Made by a program: the position numbers and the translations under genes. Positions 37,360-46,720 of a stretch of DNA of 64,000 nt are shown here, piece after piece. Where the stretch lies: NCBI RefSeq assembly GCF_014191355.1, contig NZ_JACHWM010000012.1, positions 1 to 64,000 of the forward strand, given 5' to 3'. This DNA is from Methylobacterium sp. R2-1. GTDB lineage: Bacteria > Pseudomonadota > Alphaproteobacteria > Rhizobiales > Beijerinckiaceae. Every line of letters begins with the position of its first letter. The first letter of the stretch is position 1. The notes under the pieces are model-generated. The model did not search any database. It saw nothing but the letters and a program-made list of their open reading frames with translations, and had not been told where the DNA came from.

Positions 37360-37798
37360 GCGCCCTCGACCCCGTTAACCGCCATCCGCCACCGAACCGG
37401 CCGATGTCTTAACATCGCGGGGTCGTCCGCCAAGGCTTCCCGTCGCCGCCCCGGCGCCGTCGCTGCCGGTCCGAAAGAATTGAATAGGCGACGAAAGCTC
37501 GCCGTCTCCTTTCGGCAACAGGACCGCCGACTCCAAGGAAATGAAGGGGTTAGCGGTCAGGGCCGATTTTCTGTCCCCCGAAAGCCCATGCGGATGGAGA
37601 ACAGATCGCCAACCATGGTGAGAATCGGTGCCGGACTCGAAAGAGACAGCGCTTGCAAGCGGGATTCGGCTTTTGTTAACGGTTAAGGAATAGCGTTTCG
37701 AAAGTGGGAATGAGGGAGCGTCCGCCGGGGCCGTCGGCGGACGACCGGCGGCGGCTTGTCTCAAGCGCCCCGAAACGGCCTGTCCGGTGGGGATCACG
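37360..37798. promoter_or_regulatory. fliI-ctrA divergent control region with GANTC cluster
   Basis: 439 bp without a gene. Four GANTC sites (CcrM methylation sequence) lie at 37529, 37622, 37634 and 37663. A doubled TTAA motif (TTAACGGTTAAG, 37676-37687) resembles CtrA-box half-sites. Nearer fliI are another TTAA (37375) and a CGATGT/ACATCG inverted repeat (37402-37417). In Caulobacter the ctrA promoter is controlled by CcrM methylation and by CtrA itself; this layout suggests the same logic, which is inference. Confidence 0.65.
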
Positions 37799-38500
37799 AT
37801 GCGCGTACTTCTGATCGAGGACGACAGCGCCACGGCGCAGAGCATCGAATTGATGCTCAAGTCCGAGAACTTCAACACCTACACGACCGACCTCGGCGAA
37901 GAGGGCGTCGATCTCGGCAAGCTCTACGACTACGACATTATCCTTCTGGATCTGAACCTGCCCGACATGTCGGGCTACGAGGTGCTGCGCTCGCTTCGCG
38001 TCGCCAAGGTGAAGACCCCGATCCTAATTCTGTCGGGCATGGCCGGGATCGAGGACAAGGTGAAGGGCCTCGGCTTCGGCGCCGACGATTACCTCACCAA
38101 GCCGTTCCACAAGGACGAACTGGTGGCGCGCATCCACGCCATCGTGCGCCGCTCGAAGGGTCATGCCCAGTCGGTCATCACCACCGGCGACCTGATCGTG
38201 AACCTCGACCAGAAGACCGTCGAGGTCTCCGGCTCGCGGGTGCACCTCACCGGCAAGGAGTACCAGATGCTGGAACTCCTCTCGCTGCGGAAGGGCACGA
38301 CGCTCACCAAGGAGATGTTCCTCAACCATCTCTACGGTGGCATGGACGAGCCGGAATTGAAGATCATCGACGTGTTCATCTGCAAGCTGCGCAAGAAGCT
38401 GGCGAACGCGTCCGAGGGCAAGAACTACATCGAGACCGTGTGGGGCCGCGGCTACGTGCTGCGCGAGCCGGTTGAGGGCGAGGACCGCATGGCGGTCTGA
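37799..38500 (+). CDS. ctrA: cell-cycle response regulator CtrA
   Basis: A 233-aa OmpR-type response regulator. The receiver domain (1-118) has the acidic pocket EDD (8-10), phosphoacceptor Asp51 ([13 protein letters not shown]) and Lys101 (LTKPF). The winged-helix DNA-binding domain (about 125-228) has [25 protein letters not shown], the near-invariant CtrA recognition region. ATG 37799 (MRVLLIEDD) follows GGTGGGGATCACG. CtrA is the master regulator of cell cycle and flagellar genes in Alphaproteobacteria. It is followed by a strong terminator, so it is monocistronic. Confidence 0.96.
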   Translation: MRVLLIEDDSATAQSIELMLKSENFNTYTTDLGEEGVDLGKLYDYDIILLDLNLPDMSGYEVLRSLRVAKVKTPILILSGMAGIEDKVKGLGFGADDYLTKPFHKDELVARIHAIVRRSKGHAQSVITTGDLIVNLDQKTVEVSGSRVHLTGKEYQMLELLSLRKGTTLTKEMFLNHLYGGMDEPELKIIDVFICKLRKKLANASEGKNYIETVWGRGYVLREPVEGEDRMAV

Positions 38501-38528
38501 CAGCCGGCCTCATGCCACCCCGCCGACG

Positions 38529-38556
38529 AACCCCGCTCCGGCGGGGTTCTCTGTTT
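38529..38556 (+). terminator. intrinsic terminator of ctrA
   Basis: An 8-bp perfect stem (AACCCCGC, TCCG loop, GCGGGGTT) is followed by CTCTGTTTT, 28 bp after the ctrA stop codon. Good intrinsic terminator form. Confidence 0.85.
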
Positions 38557-38598
38557 TCGCAGAGCGATCACTCCTGCGAGCGCGGCCAAGCGGATCGC

Positions 38599-38841
38599 TC
38601 AGCCTTCCTCGCGAAAATACGGCTCGACGGTGCCCTTGAGCTTTACCGTCATCGGGTTGCCGGCCCGGTCGAGCGTCTTGCCGGCTGAGAGGCGGACCCA
38701 GCCCTCGCTGACGCAGTATTCCTCGACATTGGTCTTCTCGACGCCCTTGAAGCGAATGCCGACGCCGCGGGCGAGAACCGCCTCGTCGTAGTAGGGGCTG
38801 TTCGGGTTCACCGAGAGGCGGTCGGGGAGCGTGTCGGACAT
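38599..38841 (-). CDS. DUF3297 family protein
   Basis: An 80-aa protein closely matching the DUF3297 pattern (PDRLSVNPNSPYYDEAVL, then GVGIRFKGVEKTNVEEYCVSEGWVR and a KLKGTVEP end). The fold is small and strand-rich; the function is not established. ATG 38841 begins MSDTLPDRLS, as usual for the family. It stands alone between the ctrA terminator and an acetyltransferase gene on the same strand (33 bp upstream), with which it may be co-transcribed. Confidence 0.85.
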   Translation of the reverse strand: MSDTLPDRLSVNPNSPYYDEAVLARGVGIRFKGVEKTNVEEYCVSEGWVRLSAGKTLDRAGNPMTVKLKGTVEPYFREEG

Positions 38842-38874
38842 GAGTCGTGACTTCCTGGCAATCGAGCGGGCCGG

Positions 38875-39513
38875 TTACGGCAATCGGAGCGGTCCCGCAA
38901 CGGCGCGCTCGGCCCTGACCGCAGCGATCAGTTCGTCCACCCGGCCGCTCTGCAGCAGTGGAACCCACCGCATCACCGTCCCGTGCGGAAAGTCCCACCA
39001 CGCCGCTTCGACCAGCGCCGCAACCGTCGCCTCGTCGAAGCGGCGGCGCACGAGCCGGGCCGGGTTGCCGGCGACCACGGCGTAGGGGGGAACATCGCGC
39101 GTGACGACGGCGTGGGCGGCCACCACCGCCCCGTGCCCCACGGTGATTCCCGACAGAATCATGCAGCCCGACCCGAGCCAGACATCGTGGCCGATGGTCA
39201 CGTCGCCGCGCGAGGCGTGGTAATCCTCAGGCGCCTCTGCCCCCGGCCAGAGCCCGGTCATCGCCGCGAACGGATAGGTCGAAACCCAGTCGAGCCGATG
39301 GTCGCCGCCGAGCAGGATCTCGACGCGGTCCGCGATGGAACAATACCGGCCGATCGTCAGCCGCTGCCCGGATTCGGGGAAGCGCACCTTCGGCCTGCCG
39401 TAAGAGTATGCGCCGATTGTGAAATTCCAGCGCTTCGCCAGCTTTTCCAAGTGGAGCCGGGTCTCGTTGTGCGGGTTGCGCCCCCGCCTCAGCCGTTGCA
39501 ACAGATGCCTCAA
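38875..39513 (-). CDS. CatB-type hexapeptide O-acetyltransferase
   Basis: About 212 aa with a left-handed beta-helix acyltransferase signature: [22 protein letters not shown], then [33 protein letters not shown] and the family hallmark [17 protein letters not shown]. Such enzymes use acetyl-CoA to acetylate sugars or small acceptors and are common in polysaccharide modification. The start is uncertain: no ATG exists before the divergent malic enzyme gene, so TTG at 39513, 39501 or 39549 must serve. I chose 39513 because a G-rich stretch precedes it. The hexapeptide core is unambiguous. Confidence 0.78.
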   Translation of the reverse strand: MRHLLQRLRRGRNPHNETRLHLEKLAKRWNFTIGAYSYGRPKVRFPESGQRLTIGRYCSIADRVEILLGGDHRLDWVSTYPFAAMTGLWPGAEAPEDYHASRGDVTIGHDVWLGSGCMILSGITVGHGAVVAAHAVVTRDVPPYAVVAGNPARLVRRRFDEATVAALVEAAWWDFPHGTVMRWVPLLQSGRVDELIAAVRAERAVAGPLRLP

Positions 39514-39576
39514 CAGCGCCCCCCGGAAGAAGAGGGTGCGGGCGCGCAAAAACGAGCGGAAGAGGACGGCATCGCC

Positions 39577-41910
39577 ATGGCCGACAATATGTCCGAGGAT
39601 CTGAAGTCCGGGGCGCTCGTCTACCATCGACTGCCGAAACCCGGAAAGCTCGAGATCCAGGCCACCAAGCCCCTCGGAAACCAGCGCGACCTCGCCCTCG
39701 CCTATTCTCCCGGCGTCGCCGCCGCCTGCATGGCGATCCACGACGATCCGCAGGAGGCCGCCACCCTCACCATCCGCCAGAACCTCGTCGCGGTGCTCAC
39801 GAACGGCACCGCCGTGCTCGGCCTCGGCGATATCGGCCCGCTCGCCTCGAAGCCGGTGATGGAGGGCAAGGCCGTCCTGTTCAAGAAGTTCGCCGGGATC
39901 GACGTGTTCGACGTCGAGGTCAACGAGAAGGATGTCGACAAGCTCGTCGACGTGGTCTGTTCCCTGGAGCCAACTTTCGGCGGCATCAATCTCGAGGATA
40001 TCAAGGCACCCGAGTGCTTCGAGGTCGAGGAGCGCTGCCGGGAACGGATGAACATCCCGGTCTTCCACGACGACCAGCACGGCACGGCGATCATCGTCGC
40101 GGCCGCCGTCCTCAACGCCCTGGAACTGGCCGGCAAGCAACTCTCGGACGCCAAGATCGTCACCTCGGGCGCGGGCGCGGCGGCTTTGGCCTGCCTCAAC
40201 CTGCTCGTCTCCCTCGGCGCCAAGGTCGAGAACATCACGGTCACCGACATCAAGGGCGTGGTCTACAAGGGCCGCGCCGAACTGATGGACCGCTGGAAGG
40301 ACGTCTACGCGCAGGAGACAGAGGCCCGCACGCTGGCCGAGGTGATCCCCGGCGCCGACGTGTTCATCGGCCTCTCCGCGGGCGGGGTGCTCAAGCCCGA
40401 ATATCTCGAGAAGATGGCCGAGAAGCCGCTGATCATGGCGCTGGCCAACCCCTATCCCGAGATCATGCCGGATCTCGCCCAGGAGCGGCGGCCCGACGCG
40501 ATGATCTGCACCGGGCGCTCGGACTTCCCCAATCAGGTCAACAACGTTCTCTGCTTCCCCTACATCTTCCGCGGCGCCCTCGATGTCGGCGCGCACGCGA
40601 TCAACGAGGAGATGAAGAAGGCCGCAGTGAAGGCGATCGCGGCGCTTGCCCGCGAGACGCCCTCCGACGTGGTGGCCCGCGCCTATGGTGGCGAGGCCCG
40701 GCCCTTCGGTCCCCACTCGCTGATCCCGAGCCCGTTCGATCCGCGCCTGATCCTGCGCATCGCGCCTGCGGTGGCCAAGGCGGCGATGGATTCGGGTGTG
40801 GCCGGCCGGCCCGTCGAGAACATCGAGGCCTACGCGGAATCGCTCGACCGGTTCGTTCACCGATCCGGCTTCATCATGAAGCCGATCTTCTCCAAGGCGA
40901 AGGATAACCCCAAGCGTGTCATCTACGCCGAGGGCGAGGATGAGCGGGTGTTGCGCGCGGCCCAGGTGGTGGTCGAGGACAAGGTGGCCCGGCCCATCCT
41001 GGTCGGGCGCCCGCGGGTGATCGAGACCCGCATCAAGCGCTTCGGCCTCGACCTGCGGCAGGGCGAGCATTTCGAGCTGATCGATCCCGAGGACGATCCG
41101 CGCTACCGCGCCTACGTCTCGACCTATCTTGAGGTCGCCGGGCGGCGCGGCATCACGCCGGATCTCGCCCGGACGCTGGTGCGCACGAACAGCACGGTGA
41201 TCGCCGCACTCGCCGTGCGCCGCGGCGAGGCGGACGCCCTGATCTGCGGCCTGGAAGGACGCTTCGAGACCCGTCTGCGCGTCATCCGCGACATCATCGG
41301 CCTCTCGCCGGATCTGCTCGACTTCGCCGCGATGAGCCTGATCGTCACGAAGAAGGGCGCCTACTTCCTGGCCGACACCCATGTCCGGCAGAATCCGAGC
41401 GCGGAGGAAGTCGCCGACGTTGCGATCGCCTGCGCGGGCCATGTCGGCCGCTTCGGCCTCACGCCGAAAATCGCGCTGCTGAGCCACTCCGATTTCGGCC
41501 AATCGGACTCGGAATCAGCGAAGAAGATGCGCCGCGCCCTCGAGCTGATCCATGCCCGCGCACCGGGCCTTCAGGCCGACGGCGAGATGCAGGCGGATTC
41601 GGCTCTGTCCGAACTCGTGCGCGACCGGGTGCTGCCGGGGTCGAACTGGAAGGGCGCGGCCAACATCCTCGTCTTCCCGAACCTGGATGCGGCCAACATC
41701 GCCTTCCAGTTCGCCAAGGTGCTCGCCGACGCGCTTCCGGTCGGCCCCCTGCTGATCGGCCCGGCCAAGCCGGCACACATCCTCACGCCCTCGGTCACAG
41801 CGCGCGGCATCGTCAACGTCACCGCAGCGGCGGTGGTGGAGGCGCAGGCCGGGGCGGCGCAAGAGACGGCACCCGAGGCCGAGCCCGGCGCCGGACCGCT
41901 CTCGGAGTAG
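39577..41910 (+). CDS. maeB: NAD(P)-dependent malic enzyme with phosphotransacetylase-like domain
   Basis: A 777-aa enzyme. The malic enzyme half (1-about 430) shows [22 protein letters not shown], the metal/substrate motif [11 protein letters not shown] and a Rossmann TSGAGAAAL. The C-terminal third resembles phosphate acetyltransferase (about 440-755), a non-catalytic regulatory domain in this MaeB/Dme class that responds to acetyl-CoA. It converts malate to pyruvate with CO2 release in the cytoplasm. NAD or NADP preference cannot be read safely. ATG 39577 is divergent from the acetyltransferase; length is normal for the large class (about 760-780 aa). Confidence 0.94.
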   Translation: MADNMSEDLKSGALVYHRLPKPGKLEIQATKPLGNQRDLALAYSPGVAAACMAIHDDPQEAATLTIRQNLVAVLTNGTAVLGLGDIGPLASKPVMEGKAVLFKKFAGIDVFDVEVNEKDVDKLVDVVCSLEPTFGGINLEDIKAPECFEVEERCRERMNIPVFHDDQHGTAIIVAAAVLNALELAGKQLSDAKIVTSGAGAAALACLNLLVSLGAKVENITVTDIKGVVYKGRAELMDRWKDVYAQETEARTLAEVIPGADVFIGLSAGGVLKPEYLEKMAEKPLIMALANPYPEIMPDLAQERRPDAMICTGRSDFPNQVNNVLCFPYIFRGALDVGAHAINEEMKKAAVKAIAALARETPSDVVARAYGGEARPFGPHSLIPSPFDPRLILRIAPAVAKAAMDSGVAGRPVENIEAYAESLDRFVHRSGFIMKPIFSKAKDNPKRVIYAEGEDERVLRAAQVVVEDKVARPILVGRPRVIETRIKRFGLDLRQGEHFELIDPEDDPRYRAYVSTYLEVAGRRGITPDLARTLVRTNSTVIAALAVRRGEADALICGLEGRFETRLRVIRDIIGLSPDLLDFAAMSLIVTKKGAYFLADTHVRQNPSAEEVADVAIACAGHVGRFGLTPKIALLSHSDFGQSDSESAKKMRRALELIHARAPGLQADGEMQADSALSELVRDRVLPGSNWKGAANILVFPNLDAANIAFQFAKVLADALPVGPLLIGPAKPAHILTPSVTARGIVNVTAAAVVEAQAGAAQETAPEAEPGAGPLSE

Positions 41911-42019
41911 GCTGCCAGGTTTTGAAGTCCGTCCCTGCCCCGATCAAGGGTGGGTGGGCCTCAAGCTTGGCTGTCATTTTGCATTCAGATCCACGCGTTG
42001 AACACGCTTGGAGTCTGCA

Positions 42020-43459
42020 ATGTGCCTTGGTGACGATCCGACCTGTGCCGCCTTCGCCGAGCATCGGCTGCGCTACCGGCGCGACATGGAGCCGGAGCGG
42101 CGTGCCTTCCTGAAGAGCAGCTTCGTCGCCACCGGAGGCGCTGCGGCGCTGGCGGCGGGCGGGCTCTCCCTGGTGAGCCCGGCCCTGGCGCAGAGCAGCG
42201 CGCGCCGGCTGAAGCAGACGGCCCACTACCACCTGCCGGCCAATGCCGAGACCATCCACTGGGGCTACTTCTCGAAGACTCTCAAACCCCAGGTCGAGAT
42301 CGAGTCGGGCGACTTCGTCACCATCGAGACGCTGACCCACCACGCCAACGACGACGCCGAGCGGATGGTGACGGGCGATCCCGGCGCCGAGAGCGTGTTC
42401 CTCTGGACCAAGGAGAGAAAGGGCGTGCCGCGCCGCGGCGCCGGACCGGAGGATTCCAAGCTCGGCCCCGGCGGCGGGCTCGGGGTCCATATCTGCACCG
42501 GCCCGGTGGCGATCCGTGGCGCCGAGCCCGGCGACGTGCTGGAAGTGCGCATCCTCGATGTCGCCCCGCGCCCCTCCGCCAACCCGAAGTTCAAGGGCCG
42601 AACGTTCGGCAGCAACGCCGCGGCGTGGTGGGGCTATCACTACAACGACATGCTGGGGGGCAACAAACGCGAGGTCGTCACGATCTACGAGGTCGATGCC
42701 AGCGGCGAACGCGACTGGGCCAAGGCCGTCTACAGCTTCCCCTGGCCGGGCGTCACCGATCCGGACGGCCGTGAGCACCCGACGATCGACTATCCGGGCC
42801 TACCGGTCGATCACACCAAGACCAAGCGCAGCTTCGACGTGCTGAAGGGCATCCGCGTGCCGATCCGCCCTCATTTCGGCACGATGGGGCTGGCGCCGTC
42901 CGAGGCGGACATGGTGAACTCGATCCCGCCGAGCTACACTGGCGGCAACATCGACAATTGGCGCATCGGCAAGGGTGCCACGATGTATTACCCCGTCGCC
43001 GTGCCCGGCGCGCTGTTCTCGGTGGGGGATCCCCACGCGAGCCAGGGTGATTCGGAACTCTGCGGCACGGCGATCGAGTGCTCGCTCACCGGCACCTTCC
43101 AGTTCATCCTTCACAAGAAGGCCGAGCTCGCCGGCACCTCGCTGGAGGCCCTCGACTTCCCGATGATCGAGACGAGCGACGATTGGGTGCTCTCGGGCTT
43201 CAGCTACCCGAACTACCTGAAGGATCTCGGGCCGGACGCGCAGAACGCGATCTTCCAGAAGTCCTCCCTCGACCTCGCCATGCGCGACGCCTTCCGCAAG
43301 ATGCGCCAGTTCTTGATGCAGGCGAAGGGACTGACCGAGGACGAGGCGATCTCGCTGATGTCGGTGGCCGTCGATTTCGGCATCACCCAGGTGGTGGACG
43401 GCAACTGGGGCGTCCACGCGATCGTCAAGAAGGCGATTTTTTTGGAGAGGTCGGCCTGA
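42020..43459 (+). CDS. Tat-exported acetamidase/formamidase family protein
   Basis: A 479-aa protein of the FmdA/AmdA family, which hydrolyses short amides to ammonia and acid. Family-like stretches include FVTIETLTHHANDD, GVHICTGPVAIRGAEPGD and GDPHASQGDSELCGTAIE, the last bearing metal/active-site residues. A twin-arginine signal is present (ERRAFLKSSF, then a hydrophobic AAALAAGGLSLVSPALAQ), unusual for a family that is mostly cytoplasmic. ATG 42020 has CTTGGAGTCTGCA before it. ATG 42086 would start right at the Tat motif. The true substrate may be an amide met in the periplasm. Confidence 0.8.
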   Translation: MCLGDDPTCAAFAEHRLRYRRDMEPERRAFLKSSFVATGGAAALAAGGLSLVSPALAQSSARRLKQTAHYHLPANAETIHWGYFSKTLKPQVEIESGDFVTIETLTHHANDDAERMVTGDPGAESVFLWTKERKGVPRRGAGPEDSKLGPGGGLGVHICTGPVAIRGAEPGDVLEVRILDVAPRPSANPKFKGRTFGSNAAAWWGYHYNDMLGGNKREVVTIYEVDASGERDWAKAVYSFPWPGVTDPDGREHPTIDYPGLPVDHTKTKRSFDVLKGIRVPIRPHFGTMGLAPSEADMVNSIPPSYTGGNIDNWRIGKGATMYYPVAVPGALFSVGDPHASQGDSELCGTAIECSLTGTFQFILHKKAELAGTSLEALDFPMIETSDDWVLSGFSYPNYLKDLGPDAQNAIFQKSSLDLAMRDAFRKMRQFLMQAKGLTEDEAISLMSVAVDFGITQVVDGNWGVHAIVKKAIFLERSA

Positions 43460-43502
43460 GGCCAAAGAGACCGCGCGGCACTGGCTCAGCGCCGCGCGGC
43501 CG

Positions 43503-43682
43503 TCATATCTCCCGGATCTTCTCCTCGATCCGCTTGGCCTCCGCCTCGTCCACCTGCACGGGCCGCCCGCTATCGTCGGGGATACCCTCGCCGGTCTGGG
43601 CGATGGTGGTGTCGCGGGGCCGGGAATTGGGGCCGGTGGAGTCGGGGCGTTCCTCGCGCCTCTGGCGGTCGTCGTCACTCAT
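43503..43682 (-). CDS. 59-aa hydrophilic protein, unknown
   Basis: A small frame from ATG 43682 to TGA, with AGGA before the start. The product is charged and disordered at the N-terminus (MSDDDRQRREERPDS), then QTGEGIPDDSGRP, ending in an acidic/basic helix (VDEAEAKRIEEKIREI). The composition is protein-like and unlike antisense shadows. It lies 78 bp downstream of the glycan operon on the same strand. No family is recognised. Confidence 0.55.
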   Translation of the reverse strand: MSDDDRQRREERPDSTGPNSRPRDTTIAQTGEGIPDDSGRPVQVDEAEAKRIEEKIREI

Positions 43683-43760
43683 GATGGCAATCCTGCTCGA
43701 GTCCGTCGTCGGAGGAACGCCCGCGGCCGCCTCGGTTTCCCCGAATGACTGAGCAGGGAT

Positions 43761-44645
43761 TCAGACCGCCGGCCACCCCTCCCCTTTCGCCAGCAGCCGT
43801 GCGGAAAAATGGCCGCCGGGGAACACGGCCGCCACGCCGGGCCACTTGAGGCGCAGGTCCCAGGCCCGCAGCTCGGCGTAGCGCAGGTGCAGCACCCGGC
43901 CGTTGTCCAAGCGGGAGACGAAGCAGCGCTCGAACGCGAGAAGTTGCGTCGGCATAGGCGGGTGCGGGCCGGAGCTCGTGTCGATTTCCAGAGCGAGCGC
44001 CGCCTGCGCACCCGCCTCGAAGGCGCGGAACGCGTCGAGCAGGGCGTCGTACTCGACGCCGTCGACGCAGAGCTGGAGGCAGAAGCGCGGCGCGAAATCC
44101 GCCGCGCGGTCGAGCGGGCTGTCACGCAGCAGCGTCAGGGCAAAGCGCCCGCCCTCGGCGTCGGGCAGGGTGAGGGTATGATCCTCCGCCACGCCGTCGA
44201 GCGCCCGCAGGCGGTCGGGCTCGATCGGCGAGGGTGCCGCCTCGCGCCCTTCCGCCCGGCCGTCGGTGCGGAAATGCAGGAGCGGGTTGATTCCGGCCGC
44301 AACCACGTCGGGGTAGCGGGCGAGATAGAGGCTGGTGCTGAAGCCGGGGCTCGGGTCGAGGCCCTGTGCCGCGCCAACCTGCTGGTAGTGGCGCAGGGGA
44401 TCGAGTCGGGTCCGGCCGCTCTGTCGACGGTAGAAGGCCGTATCGAAATCCGCGCTCGGATTGCGGTCCCGGCGGGCGCCGAACCACGCGTAGTGCAGGA
44501 ACGGGTCGAGGCCGCTGCGCGCCACGCCCGGATTGCGCTCGCGGTAATAGGCGGCATCGAACAGTTTCGGGACGCGGCCGATCGCGGCGCGGCGCAGGAG
44601 CCCGGTGGCGAAACCAACCAGGCGGGCGACGGGGGATGCACTCAT
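43761..44645 (-). CDS. glycan-cluster protein with YxxxxPDV/HY repeats
   Basis: A 294-aa protein. Residues about 30-135 contain three tandem copies of a roughly 35-residue motif: FDAAYYRERNPGVA...DPFLHYAWFGARR, FDTAFYRR...DPLRHYQQVGA and FSTSLYLARYPDVV...NPLLHFRTDGRAEGR. These repeats are found beside or inside glycosyltransferases of surface-polysaccharide loci. The C-terminal domain (about 160-294) is strand-rich and unknown. ATG 44645 overlaps the glycosyltransferase stop (ATGA), so it is the last coupled gene of the operon. A role in glycan binding or assembly is inferred from context. Confidence 0.62.
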   Translation of the reverse strand: MSASPVARLVGFATGLLRRAAIGRVPKLFDAAYYRERNPGVARSGLDPFLHYAWFGARRDRNPSADFDTAFYRRQSGRTRLDPLRHYQQVGAAQGLDPSPGFSTSLYLARYPDVVAAGINPLLHFRTDGRAEGREAAPSPIEPDRLRALDGVAEDHTLTLPDAEGGRFALTLLRDSPLDRAADFAPRFCLQLCVDGVEYDALLDAFRAFEAGAQAALALEIDTSSGPHPPMPTQLLAFERCFVSRLDNGRVLHLRYAELRAWDLRLKWPGVAAVFPGGHFSARLLAKGEGWPAV

Positions 44646-46717
44646 GCGACGACCTGCACCTCGCACAGCGCCCGGATCTCAGCCGCGAAGGTCTCGGCGT
44701 CGCAATCCTCGGCGATGTTCCGGCTCCCCTCCTCCCGAATCGCATCCCACAGGGCGGCATCCTCGTGAAGCGCCACCAATGCCTCGGCGAAGGGCTTCGG
44801 ATCGCGCCAGTCGCGCACGAGGAAGCCGGCGCCGTCCGCCCAGCCGACCTGATCGGCGAGGATCGGCGTGACGACGCAGGGCAGGCCGCGCGCCACCGCC
44901 TCGTGGACCTTGTGCGGGATGCCGGCGGCGAAGCGCGTCGGCGCCAGGAAGACGCGGGCCGCGTCGAGATAGGGCTCGGTCTGCGGCACCCGGCCGGTGA
45001 CACGCACGCCCGGCTGCACCGCGTAGCGCTCGCGGATCTCGGGCGCGATCCCGCCGACGATCGTCAGCACCGCCTCCGGCAGCCGTGCGCGCACGAGGGG
45101 CCAGACATTCTCGAAGAACCAGTCCAGGGAATCGACGTTAGGCTGACCCTCGCGGGCGAGCGCGCCGACGAAGACGAAACCCGCGCGCCCGGCAAAATTC
45201 GGCGTCGGCGCCTCGGGCCGGGTCAGCGCGTGGCCGAGCACGGTGGCGTTGCAGGCGCTGTAGGGGGCGAGCACTCGCGCCTCGGCCGGCGAGACGCAGA
45301 CCACCGCGTCGGCGAGCCCGAACAGGCGCGTCTCGCGCTCCGCCTGCCACGCCAGATCGGCGGCCACCGCGCTGCCCCCGGTCGCGGCCTCCGTCACGAA
45401 GTCGCGCAACGCGAACAGGGCCTCGGAGTCGAAGATCACCTTCGAGCGCACGAAGCCGCGCGGATCGAGCCCGGCGGCGTGGAGCGCCTGCGTGACGAAC
45501 AGGATGTTGTGCGGGCGGCTGACCCAGAGCACGTCGTAATGGTCGCGCCGCTCGGCGATCAGGCGGGCGAAGCCGCCGTCGCCGCTGGCATAAGCGATCT
45601 CAATGCGCTCATCGAGATCGCGGTAGCGCCGCGCCTCCTCGGCATCCGCCTCATAGTTCGGGAAGAAGGTCACCGCGTAGCCGAGACCCGCCATGGCGTT
45701 GAGGATGGCATTGGCCCGCGGCAGTCCGGCGCCGAGATCCAGATGCGGCACCCGGTCATCGACGTAGAGCACCCGCAGGCGCCAGGGATCGTGGTCGAGG
45801 AGGCCGGTGCCGCGCGGCTGCGGACCCTGCGCGAACAGGCTCGAGCGGTGACGGTCGAGGAAGCGGGCGCGGTTTCGGTCGAGCAGCGCCTCCACGTCCT
45901 CGCGACGGGCGCTGGTGGCGTTCTCGTAATGGATCGCGGTGGCCCGCGGCTGCACGATCACCCGCCGCCCGGCCTGATGGCAGCGCAGGCAGAGATCGGT
46001 GTCCTCGTAATAGGCCGGCGCGAAGAGCGGATCGAAGCCGCCGAGGGTTTCGAACAGGGCCCGCTCGATCATCAGCACGGCGCCCGAGACGTAGCCGACA
46101 TCGCGGGTCGCGGCGTGCTCGGGGGCGAAGGGGTCGGCGTTGCCGCGTCCGAACGGGTGGGTGAGTTGCGCGTCGTCGCGAAAGCCCGCGCCGGATTCCT
46201 GCAGCACGCCGCCGGGGAAGACGAGGCGGGCGCCGACGATGCCGGCGCCCTCGTGATCGCGGAAGGTCGCGACCATCGCCGCCAGCGCGCCGGGCAACAG
46301 ATCGACATCGGGGTTGAGGAACAGGAGGAAGCGGCCCCGTGCCCGCGCCGCGCCGGCATTGCAGGCCGGCCCGAAGCCGGTGTTGGTCGCGTTCTCGATC
46401 AGCGTCACCCCGTCGAGATGCGGGTAGAGGGCGCGGGTCTCCGGCGCCGAGGCGTTGTCGACCAGCACGACCTCGAAGGTGACGCCCGCCAGCCCCTGAC
46501 CAGCGCAGAGGCGGTAGAGGGTGAGCGCCAGGAGATGGCGGGCATCGCGGGCGACGATGACGATGGAGACATCCGGATCGGGCTGGGGCGCGAAAGCCAG
46601 GCGCACGCCGTTGCGCTGGATCGCGTCGAAGATGAGCGCGGCCTCGGCGAGCGCCGCGCGGCGGCCGGTGCCGGGATCGACGGTGTCGAGCAGGTGAACG
46701 GCGGGGGTCTCGCTCAT
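44642..46717 (-). CDS. bifunctional glycosyltransferase, GT2 domain fused to GT4-like domain
   Basis: A 691-aa protein. The N-terminal GT2 domain (about 48-285) has SIVIVARD, VVLVDNAS (84-91), NTGFGPACNAG and the metal-binding NPDVD (135-139), plus EDTDLCLR. The C-terminal half (about 310-690) is a GT-B, GT4-like domain with VFVGALAREGQPNVDSL and an AVARGLPCVVTP nucleotide-sugar site. Two different transferase folds in one chain suggest consecutive sugar additions in the cytoplasm. It sits 3 bp downstream of another glycosyltransferase gene and overlaps the repeat-protein gene by 4 bp. Confidence 0.85.
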   Translation of the reverse strand: MSETPAVHLLDTVDPGTGRRAALAEAALIFDAIQRNGVRLAFAPQPDPDVSIVIVARDARHLLALTLYRLCAGQGLAGVTFEVVLVDNASAPETRALYPHLDGVTLIENATNTGFGPACNAGAARARGRFLLFLNPDVDLLPGALAAMVATFRDHEGAGIVGARLVFPGGVLQESGAGFRDDAQLTHPFGRGNADPFAPEHAATRDVGYVSGAVLMIERALFETLGGFDPLFAPAYYEDTDLCLRCHQAGRRVIVQPRATAIHYENATSARREDVEALLDRNRARFLDRHRSSLFAQGPQPRGTGLLDHDPWRLRVLYVDDRVPHLDLGAGLPRANAILNAMAGLGYAVTFFPNYEADAEEARRYRDLDERIEIAYASGDGGFARLIAERRDHYDVLWVSRPHNILFVTQALHAAGLDPRGFVRSKVIFDSEALFALRDFVTEAATGGSAVAADLAWQAERETRLFGLADAVVCVSPAEARVLAPYSACNATVLGHALTRPEAPTPNFAGRAGFVFVGALAREGQPNVDSLDWFFENVWPLVRARLPEAVLTIVGGIAPEIRERYAVQPGVRVTGRVPQTEPYLDAARVFLAPTRFAAGIPHKVHEAVARGLPCVVTPILADQVGWADGAGFLVRDWRDPKPFAEALVALHEDAALWDAIREEGSRNIAEDCDAETFAAEIRALCEVQVVA

Positions 46718-46720
46718 AGG

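Noticed and set aside
38875..41502. Minus-strand open frame of 875 codons opposite the malic enzyme
   Set aside because: Only its last ~210 codons encode a real protein (the hexapeptide acetyltransferase); the rest mirrors the malic enzyme.
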